This document shows, in pieces, positions 53,701-60,000 of a stretch of DNA of 60,000 bases (positions are counted from its first letter, which is position 1; each line of letters begins with the position of its first letter). The translations under genes were made by a program, and so were the position numbers. Source of the stretch: Owenia fusiformis (taxonomy: Eukaryota > Annelida > Polychaeta > Sabellida > Oweniidae); assembly GCA_903813345.2 (NCBI GenBank), contig CAIIXF020000008.1, positions 1,065,341-1,125,340 of the forward strand, read 5' to 3'. The notes under the pieces were generated by a model. It did not search any database, was not told the DNA's origin, and worked only from the letters and a program-made list of their open reading frames with translations.

Positions 53701-56700
53701 TGCGGTATTGTTGTGATATCATGTCCGATTCATGATCAGTAAATAGAGTTAACATGTACATTTACACATGATGGATAGGAGAGTTGACTTTTGAAAACAC
53801 ATTTTTGAATCAATAATTTTGTTCTCTTTGAGAATGAACTGAAATCACAAATAAAATCTTTTGATGATTTTATATACTGATCTGCATTTTATAAAAAAAG
53901 TAAATGTTATTCTGTACATTATATGAATACAAAAAATTTAATGTAGATTGCTATAGTAGTATATAGCCTTAGATAGATACTTGATCAAATACACTGACAG
54001 ATAAAATTATATAATGCTTACTTGCATTTCAAGAATGAATTGCAAATATGCAACATAATAGTTTTCTTACATTTACAACATGTTCAGAATATTCATTAAT
54101 GTCTGTAAATGGCTGCAATTAAGGACTTTGAGTATGATATGTGCTAAAAATGTAATGTCAAATGGTGGCATCTTGATAATTTTTGAAGTTTGTAATAATT
54201 TCATAAGGCAAAAATAATCTTTTATCATCACATGTGTTTTCTGGTACTACTAACCTAGTTTTTCATTCAATAATTTTCTGCAAGACAAAAAATGACTTTT
54301 GTGAAGATCCATATATGCTAGTGGCTCTAAGGGCACGATCAAGAAAAAAGTTTAAAAATGTAAAGTGATGTTCGTACTAATTTTCTAAGGCAAAAATAAA
54401 AAATAATCTTTTATCATCACATGTGTTTTCTGGTACTACTAACCTAGTTTCTCATTCAATAATTTTCTGCAAGACAAAGGATGACTTTTGTGAAGATCTA
54501 TTTCTTGTAATATAGACTCACCATCCCTGTGTAATCTTTAGGGACCCCTTTGTAGACATCATCACCCCCTGGTCTGTTGATCACAATGCCTGGAGTAGGA
54601 TTCCTGAAATCATACATTATCAAATAATATTCCAATTTAAAGGAAGTATCAGATCTAGCGCTCGAGCAACCTTAAAATAAAAATTGTCTTAATATTTTTA
54701 TCGTATCATTCTTTGCCATGTTCATTTTCTATAAATCCCAAAAATGTATATTTTTTGAGGAAAACTAGATATTTACAAGAATATGTTCATTTCTTTATAG
54801 ATCTAGATGTAGTCACCACATTTTTTATTTGAGGAAATTTACATATTTATGGAAGATTTAGCACTTTGAATCCCATTTACTTTGTCACTTTGTCACTATA
54901 GCCCTGACTGCTGAACTCTGAAAATTGTCTTAACTATTAGGAGACAGCATTCAGGGTATATTTCTAGCCATTACTTGGGGATGAATGTATATTTATTACC
55001 AAGGATAATGAAGTTAAATAATAAGCAAATGACGGACAAACAAATAAAAGTGTTTTCTCAAAGATGATTTCAATAATACAAAAAAAATTCAAACACAAAC
55101 AACAGTCTATTAAATAGTACAGCTGTACTACACAAAACTTGTTGGTGCAAAACAGAATTTTTTGAGAATGTTGTGATATGCGCTGCTGCACATGTATCAA
55201 GTACTGCTATGTTTATTTAAGAGAAAATGTTGTTCTACTTTACTATTTCAACATAACTGTTTGATCTTATTCATTGCTCATAAATGTGAAGTACACTATG
55301 GAAGTCTGTGTGTATGTGTTACCCGCTTTGTTGTAAGAGTTAGTTATGAATTATAATGCAAAGTGTTTTCCTTGGATGAAGTGATCATTTTACATGGTTA
55401 TGATATTTTTATTTAGAATATAATTATGTTAGACTGATATCATCATAAAACAAGGCAATGTCACTACCTGCCATTTGTTACAGTTACCGAACACCGACTG
55501 CCGTACCCTGTCACAAAAAAGTTGGAGACCATAACAAGTCACCACTTTTGGTGGTGACATAAAAACTTTTTTTAAAGGGAAGAAGGAAAGACCCATTTAC
55601 ATGATAAAAGATTGTAAACATGGGTTTTAAACAGGTCAAATACAGTGAGTCAAAATTCTAAACAGCTTCCTGGTTTCATAATGTACTATCAAGCACAAAA
55701 ATTCAGGTGTGAGGAATTTAATATATTTTAAAGTTAAAGTTAAGTGAAATCATATTGGAAAGTAGGTTAACATTCCCATGTACTCAACTACTCACTCTCT
55801 GTTATTTGCAATGTCATCATACATCATGACAACAATTCTCTCATCAGGAATACCATGTTTCTTCATGATCTGGTAGGCATGGCAGGCATCGGCCTAAAAA
55901 TACATGTCGAATACATTGTGTGAATTGTGCATTTGAAGCAGTTACAGTTAAACATGGGTTTCTCTTGAAAGCACATGCATTGGGGCAGTTAATATGTACA
56001 TAATTGAATTCAGATGAACTGCATATACATTATATCTGTGAGTGAGGTGTCTCTGGTTCAAATCCCATACGAGTCATTGAATTTAGTGCACCTATTTTTT
56101 GTCCTAATCTTGCTGACTTCAATAATGTGCATCACTAGCAGAGAGACCTTAATTTATTGAGATACACTGCAATCAAAATGTTTGTTTTCCCATGCATATT
56201 CATATTGTTTGGAATAATTCAAATTTAAATTTCCAATTTTAATCAACATCTGATTAGATGACAAAAATAAGGATGCTTTCATCGCATTGTCTATTTTCAA
56301 AACTACATGTATTAGACTATTTTTATTAGACTAGTCTACTGTTAGACTAAAGATTATCATCACTCCTGTATAGAAGGACACGAGGGGACTTTATCCAAAT
56401 CTTAAAATCATGAAATGCCTTGACAGAATCAGTATCACACACATTGCGCAAAAATCTGAAATCCATAGGACCAGTGGTAACACAGAGAAGCTGAGCACAA
56501 GATACAGTAGACTAAATGTTAGAAAGAATGTATTTGGAAACAGAATTGTAAATGACTGGCACAACCTCCTACAGTCCACAATAGAAGCTGACAATGTCAA
56601 CCAATTCAAAGGTGAAATCGACAAACATCTTCATCTTCCACTTCAAGTACCACTACAACCCCTAGATGACAGACCCTTTAGTAATAGTAACCCATGTCCA

Positions 56701-57028
56701 GTGACCCCTACTTAGTAAGAATCAATAGTAAAATCATCTGGATTATATAGGAATCTTCCTTCTTCCAGAAGAAATTATATACAGGTATATGTAATACAAG
56801 ATAGATTCTTCTTCAATTCCTATTAGATCTATGATCAAGTTGATGTGGATGGCTCCTTGAAACTGAACTTACCTGATGTCTGTAGTTGAACCACCCCCTT
56901 GAGCCTGCCACAATAAGTGCCCAGTGTTTGCCATCGCCTGGCTCAGCTACAGGTTCAAGCATCAGATCCTGGGGGAAAGCCAGGCCAGATGCAAGAGTGC
57001 ACAAAAACACAACCAGATATTTCGACAT
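40655..57028 (-). CDS. LGMN: Legumain (asparaginyl endopeptidase), 13 coding exon positions, one of them triplicated
   Basis: Lysosomal or secreted cysteine protease of clan CD, family C13, cleaving after Asn and, at low pH, Asp. Exons in gene order, all GT/AG: 57028-56873, 55893-55796, 54603-54522, 52440-52355, then one of 51722-51647 / 50720-50645 / 49405-49321, 48299-48237, 47724-47655, 47331-47213, 46906-46817, 41711-41628, 41422-41306, 41096-40932, 40756-40655 (TAA). With either 76-nt copy the protein is 435 residues (human about 433). It has a signal peptide, Asn48 in GWFNYRHQ, catalytic His154 (DHG), catalytic Cys195 (EACESGS), the S1-pocket Arg50/Glu193 equivalents, and the SSYACYFD segment. 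A C-terminal prodomain ends in [13 protein letters not shown]. The human RGD is replaced by QGN. The ATG at 57,028 gives a clean signal peptide. An in-frame codon three positions upstream is TTG, so it is not the start. Confidence 0.96.
42880..45630 (-). pseudogene. Decayed open frame of the transposon, Cys-rich C terminus
   Basis: Fragments in shifting frames read, in order: [90 protein letters not shown]; then [21 protein letters not shown] recognise this order from large uncharacterised proteins common in cnidarians and molluscs ([18 protein letters not shown], a closing Cys-rich motif). Multiple frameshifts and stops are present, and a 340-bp inverted repeat interrupts it. Confidence 0.55.
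44615..44965. mobile_element. Foldback element nested in the transposon
   Basis: Two arms of about 160 bp in inverted orientation. The left has ACCCCTATTCTAACTTTCGA, AATCTACTTGTT, TTCTTCTGAGAAA and GCATTGACTTAACATGGGGA. The right has the complements in reverse order, ending TAAGAATAGGGGATCTTAAC. The arms meet at about 44,770-44,790. Confidence 0.65.
46817..48299 (-). CDS. LGMN: Legumain exons 6-9: catalytic Cys and core completion
   Basis: Exon 6 (48299-48237) is [20 protein letters not shown] plus Gln. Exon 7 (47724-47655) is [20 protein letters not shown] and DIN, containing catalytic Cys195 and the S1 Glu193. Exon 8 (47331-47213) is [20 protein letters not shown], then [16 protein letters not shown], holding the Ser-Ser and Asp pocket residues. 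Exon 9 (46906-46817) is [20 protein letters not shown] and [13 protein letters not shown] in exon 9 is a candidate N-glycosylation sequon. All junctions are in frame. Confidence 0.95.
47476..47643. mobile_element. Pogo-like MITE copy in legumain intron 7
   Basis: It contains GTGAACACCTATGG, GTGTTCACTGTAGGCAGGTG, GACAGGTGTGCACGAGAGAG and the right end AGACAGGTTTTACTGTA. The left terminus is degenerate. It is the copy most like the source of the DAAM intron-1 minisatellite. Confidence 0.5.
48655..48812. repeat. Minisatellite (ACATGCAATAGTGTGAAAA, about 17-20 bp)
   Basis: About eight degenerate copies of ACATGCAATAGTG spaced by A-rich linkers. It lies in the legumain intron between exon 5 copy C and exon 6. 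The 64- and 71-codon - frames across it (CMFLH...) are artefacts of the repeat. Confidence 0.85.
49321..49405 (-). CDS. LGMN: Legumain exon 5 copy C (catalytic His)
   Basis: 85 nt, with acceptor ATTTTCTAG| and donor AGA|GTAAGA. It encodes Ser then [20 protein letters not shown] and FPNIFFNR, 29 residues, three more than A and B. It is the most diverged copy but is fully open, with DHG intact and the same entry and exit phases. The [12 protein letters not shown] wording resembles plant and flatworm legumains more than the other two copies do. Confidence 0.9.
49880..50222. mobile_element. MITE with CCACTCTAAGT termini between exon 5 copies C and B
   Basis: The left end CCACTCTAAGTCCAATTACA and right end TGTAATTGAACTTAGAGTGG are inverted with one mismatch over 24 bp. 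The interior has a doubled AGAATCAAGTGACGTCATAA / AGAATCAAGCCACGTCATAA word. Total about 343 bp. Confidence 0.7.
50226..50385. repeat. Palindromic foldback next to the MITE
   Basis: The left arm ATTATATAATGGTTCATTCT, then GTATATCGTG and TTATACTC, pairs with the right arm GAGTATAAACACGATATACA then GAAAGAACCATTATATAA. The loop is near TCGCTACGCTCAC. The arms are about 75 bp with few mismatches. Confidence 0.7.
50645..50720 (-). CDS. LGMN: Legumain exon 5 copy B (catalytic His)
   Basis: 76 nt, with acceptor TTACTTTTAG| and donor TTT|GTAAGA. It encodes Ser then [20 protein letters not shown] and FPSKF. The SGPNDHVF start is the one most like human SGPQDHVF. It has the same length and phases as copy A, no stops and an intact DHG. 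It lies about 1 kb downstream of copy A in gene direction. Confidence 0.9.
51647..51722 (-). CDS. LGMN: Legumain exon 5 copy A (catalytic His)
   Basis: 76 nt. It is entered after ATCTTAAAG| (the weakest acceptor of the three) and left at TTG|GTAGGT. It encodes Ser (split codon) then [20 protein letters not shown] and FPSGL, 26 residues including the Ser. DHG carries catalytic His154 and the oxyanion-hole Gly. The length equals the corresponding human segment. By hand count it is identical to copy B at 18 of 26 residues. Its DHGATG is closest to the human form DHGSTG. Confidence 0.9.
52153..52262. mobile_element. Pogo-like MITE left part
   Basis: CAGTAAAACCTGTGAAATTG, then GAACACCTTTGGTACC and AGGTGTTCAAGTTTAGAG. 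The right terminus is missing. It lies in legumain intron 4, just after exon 4 in gene direction. Confidence 0.5.
52355..55893 (-). CDS. LGMN: Legumain exons 2-4
   Basis: Exon 2 (55893-55796) is [20 protein letters not shown] and then [13 protein letters not shown]. Exon 3 (54603-54522) gives [20 protein letters not shown] and KDYTGM. Exon 4 (52440-52355) gives [20 protein letters not shown] and GSGKVIK, ending in phase 2 (AG|). The two bases AG are then completed to Ser by any of the three downstream exon-5 copies. The wording matches animal legumains closely. Position 132-134 reads QGN instead of the human RGD, so an integrin-type motif is absent. Confidence 0.95.
52441..54521 (-). other. 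Legumain intron 3 with a 115-bp direct duplication
   Basis: 54,199-54,313 and 54,385-54,502 are near-identical (shared ATCTTTTATCATCACATGTG, GGTACTACTAACCTAG, AATAATTTTCTGCAAGACAA). They are about 188 bp apart, the second ending close to exon 3. Nothing else is recognised in the intron. Confidence 0.7.
56350..56715 (+). pseudogene. 3' fragment of a non-LTR retrotransposon reverse-transcriptase ORF
   Basis: [12 protein letters not shown] in one frame, then after a one-base shift a 101-codon frame with [31 protein letters not shown] and [12 protein letters not shown], then a stop. This is the typical C terminus of LINE ORF2 proteins ([18 protein letters not shown]...V...VN.FK..LDKH). It is antisense in legumain intron 1 and 5'-truncated. 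Confidence 0.75.
56873..57028 (-). CDS. LGMN: Legumain exon 1: signal peptide and mature N terminus
   Basis: 52 codons. The hydrophobic leader [20 protein letters not shown] is followed by a short propeptide ([10 protein letters not shown]). [18 protein letters not shown] is the first strand of the caspase-like fold, with the conserved Asn, Arg and His of NYRH that contribute to the active site and S1 pocket. The donor CAG|GTAAGT is strong and phase 0. Confidence 0.95.
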
Positions 57029-57061
57029 TTTGATCAAGAATAAAAATCACATGACTGACGC

Positions 57062-57073
57062 ACTATTTATAGC
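57062..57073 (-). promoter_or_regulatory. Candidate TATA box of legumain
   Basis: Read on the - strand the sequence is CTATAAATAG (57,072-57,063), an excellent TATA match. It lies about 35-45 nt before the ATG at 57,028, so initiation 25-30 nt downstream would leave a 5' UTR of only about 10-15 nt. This is inferred from sequence only. Confidence 0.5.
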
Positions 57074-57330
57074 AGACGAAATAATTACTCCGCGAATTTA
57101 TTGTGATAAAAGTAACATGATTTGGTAATCTATCGTTATTTTGGTAATAAACAGAATATTGACATGTATCAATTCAAGGCTTTAATAGATTTGAAAGCTC
57201 AGTAAATGATGAAATCGTAATACTTTCATTTTATTTTCTTACGCGCGCAGTTGTCCGAAAAGCAGTTGCTGGCCAAGAAAATAAAAGTTTCGAAACGGTC
57301 TCGAATTGCATAAGTTAATTCACCATTGCC

Positions 57331-57338
57331 ATGAATTC
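57331..57338 (+). CDS. Possible first coding exon of a divergent gene (ATGAATTC|GTAAGT)
   Basis: Within a CpG-containing patch (57,229-57,340, with ACGCGCGC) an ATG in a reasonable context (ATTGCCATGA) is followed after 8 nt by a strong donor GTAAGTG, giving Met-Asn-Ser. It would be transcribed away from legumain. No downstream exon is recognised in the window, so this is weak. Confidence 0.2.
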
Positions 57339-58340
57339 GTAAGTGCTTTCAATGTCATTTTGTAATATATATTGATATTGATAATTTGCAGTCAAATTAT
57401 CATTATTATAGATGAGCTTTGTATAAATCTTGCACTGCAATAACCATTCGAACGCTTATTTTATTTTTTTGCTGGGCGATAATTGAGTGAAAGCACCCTC
57501 TCTGCCATTGACTTTCTGGTCTGACGCTCATTCTCCGCTAAGCGTGACTTTTGAGTTGAGAAAATATTATTTTTTCTACCTCAACCAAAATACTAGCTCT
57601 ACTAATTACTAATGGCTATGGTCTGTGGATGAAAAATGCCAAGTTTCACCATGGGCTTCTTGTATCAAAATTGGAGAAGTTACGATGCATTGTATACACT
57701 CTGTTAAGCATGATAAAAGGCAAGAAGTTTAGTTAGAAATAAAAGAGTTATCTCATGAATGGGACCCTTACATAGCTCCTAAAAGGTAGAAGACACTAAA
57801 TGGTGTAACACTATAAGCTGAATTTTGTCCACATAGAGCATGTGCACAATACTAAAGACATGTAAAATTGAACTGTCAAAAGAACTGAAATATACTTACC
57901 AGCTCGCCTCTTCCGGAAGTTATGATACGTTATGGTGTAACTACGGTAATTAATTTTAAAATATTGAAAAAATCACAAAATACAAGTTCTGAGGTATATA
58001 TCGCCATTTTTAAGCGAATTAGCCCATACTATGACTATATATTCGCACCCCCATATACAGATATATATAAACTTCATCTTCACAATAAATTGAGCTTCTT
58101 TCAAATTTCCACTTTTTGAGATAAGTGCCATTTTCTTTCAATTCAAGCCGTAAAAATAGTTGGAAAGTGCTTCCCAGTTGAGGTTAATGGCTTTTATACT
58201 TACATTAATGTATGGAGCACTTAAAATGTACTTAGAATCGTATAAATAGCTCCATTCTGTGAGATTTATTTTTGTTTTTATTTTTATATTTTTCTCACCT
58301 CATAATTGAAGAGCTCCGCTGTTGATTTACATTCAGTTAC

Positions 58341-59265
58341 GGAGACACACAACCATTAGATCCTTCCGCCGAGTGGGAAGACGAATAGATGGCATTATAA
58401 AAACAAAAATATAGTCCAATTATTGTAATTACATTAGCATCACCAGTGGTTGGATTTTGGTAAGTACATGAATGAAAAAGTGTATGTGTGGACCAACTCT
58501 GAGACATGATTTGATGTGATTAAGGTGCATTTTCTTTAAAAAATTTGACCTTTTTGACCTGCCTCCATCTGTCAAAATCAGAATGACATTTTTTGACATT
58601 TTCTATAGATGGCGTCTTCAACAGGTGAGATTTTTTGATTTTCGTGGGGAGTTTTGATTCAAACTTTTTTGACTGACAGAGGACATACTGGGGTATGATG
58701 CAATGATAGTAAAACATGTCCACAAATCTTAGTTTTCTCTTGAAGACAGATCGTTTGTATGGGAATACGCATGTTATAACAATTAGTTGGGTTAACCCTA
58801 TTAGGAGACACACAACCATTAGATCCTTCCGCCGAGTGGGAAGACGAATAGATGGCATTATAAAAACAAAAATATAGTCCAATTATTGTAATTACATTAG
58901 CATCACCAGTGGTTGGATTTTGGTAAGTACATGAATGAAAAAGTGTATGTGTGGACCAACTCTGAGACATGATTTGATGTGATTAAGGTGCATTTTCTTT
59001 AAAAAATTTGACCTTTTTGACCTGCCTCCATCTGTCAAAATCAGAATGACATTTTTTGACATTTTCTATAGATGGCGTCTTCAACAGGTGAGATCTTTTG
59101 ATTTTCGTGGGGAGTTTTGATTCAAACTTTTTTGACTGACAGAGGACATACTGGGGTATGATGCAATGATAGTAAAACATGTCCACAAATCTTAGTTTTC
59201 TCTTGAAGACAGATCGTTTGTATGGGAATACGCATGTTATAACAATTAGTTGGGTTAACCCTACA
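58341..59265. repeat. Recent tandem duplication, 463-bp unit, two copies
   Basis: The unit starts GGAGACACACAACCATTAGA at 58,341 and again at 58,804. Reading both copies through I find one substitution (GAGATTTTTT versus GAGATCTTTT). The second copy ends at GGGTTAACCCTA (about 59,264). The - strand frames of 120 and 105 codons across it are simply the same sequence twice. Confidence 0.9.
58609..58624 (+). CDS. Possible 16-nt ATG exon in the duplicated unit, copy 1
   Basis: ATGGCGTCTTCAACAG is followed by GTGAGA (a good donor) and preceded by TTTCTATAG, giving Met-Ala-Ser-Ser-Thr. The identical exon is at 59,072-59,087 in copy 2. It could be a first coding exon of a gene continuing beyond the window. 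No downstream exon is seen, so this is speculative. Confidence 0.2.
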
Positions 59266-60000
59266 CGTATTTCCTTGAAAATTCGCCATGATTGGAACAA
59301 ATGATGGTTGGTTTATGTTTTATTCATTTAGTTTGTATTTGAATCTAGCTACTTAAACACAAAACATGTCTTCATGTTATGCTAAAGAGCAAAGATCGCG
59401 AATTCTAGGTGAAGCCAATTATTTTGCACAAGTCATATCCTGATTGCATCATAGTTACTTTGTACTAGTCACATCCTGATTGCATCAGCCAATTCACGTG
59501 ATTTACAGTTTACACATGGTTTCAATATTCATGTTATACTACTTCCAGGTAGTGTTTTTTATACTTTAAAAACGAAGCCATTTCGATCAGTTTTTATAAT
59601 CCTTGGTAGAACTGAGAGGTATTACAATACATATTTAAATAAATACACATGAGTGTATTTGATGAACTCTCAAAAAATCAAACCCACAATAATATCTTTT
59701 TTAGTCACAATTTCATGTCAGTGTTTTTAACAAGTCACCTCTTTCTCTCTTTTCTTTATTTTTGTCAACAGTCAAAATCGGAATTTAAAACTTGGTTTCT
59801 TTACAAGCTCTGCTTCTGTAAATACTAAATAACATGAAAAATGTTAAACCTTACATCCTACACTTATTTGATATGAAATAGGCGATCATTGATATCATTT
59901 TTGTGCTGTTAAGTGTGGATCTTTTAATTTTTTAGTCAAACTTGATCGCTGATCTCTGTCAATGTGACGTCACGCATTAAGTATGCACGTATGGGCAGTA
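59265..60000. other. No gene recognised
   Basis: AT-rich sequence with two near-identical words (CACAAGTCATATCCTGATTG at 59,428 and TAGTCACATCCTGATTGCAT at 59,466). No coding frame of note; nothing else is seen. Confidence 0.5.

Noticed and set aside
58520-59300. 120- and 105-codon - strand genes with the same sequence
   Set aside because: They are the same stretch in the two copies of a tandem duplication, with no family resemblance.

Overview
The window is AT-rich, intron-rich animal DNA. Two complete single-copy-type genes can be read, with GT/AG introns of hundreds to thousands of bases and many small inverted-repeat elements. Frequent ACATGTAC-type words, a repeat beginning with a GCTCACATGGTGAGC-like terminus followed by a GTCCGTCTGTCC microsatellite, and the protein similarities suggest a mollusc, most likely a bivalve. 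That taxonomic call is an inference.

Layout: 1-7,650 has no recognisable gene and holds a cluster of locally duplicated repeats (about 3,860-7,330). 7,690-8,370 is a CpG-richer, promoter-like island. A formin gene of the DAAM family runs on the + strand from 13,037 to 35,763. I could join its 24 coding exons in frame by hand, giving 1,483 codons in the long form or 1,079 from an internal Met that matches the usual DAAM start. Its 397-codon first exon is an acidic, probably disordered extension that I do not recognise. 35,764-40,654 is the shared tail-to-tail region (3' UTRs plus repeats). A legumain (asparaginyl endopeptidase) gene runs on the - strand from 57,028 down to 40,655, with 13 coding exon positions and 435 codons. 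Upstream of it (57,030-60,000) are a TATA box, a possible divergent first exon and a recent 463-bp tandem duplication.

The most notable observation is in legumain. The exon carrying the catalytic histidine (Asp-His-Gly) is present three times in tandem (51,647-51,722, 50,645-50,720 and 49,321-49,405). All three have intact splice sites, the same phases and open reading frames, but different residues around the active-site histidine. Because the exon is asymmetric (length 1 mod 3), only single inclusion keeps the frame, so these are candidate mutually exclusive exons giving three protease variants from one gene.

Other points of interest are a 4.76-kb DNA transposon remnant with long inverted termini and a 7-bp flanking repeat inside legumain intron 9, a higher-order minisatellite that seems to have grown inside a pogo-like MITE in DAAM intron 1, several well-formed MITEs and foldback elements, and two tRNA-derived SINE-like heads.
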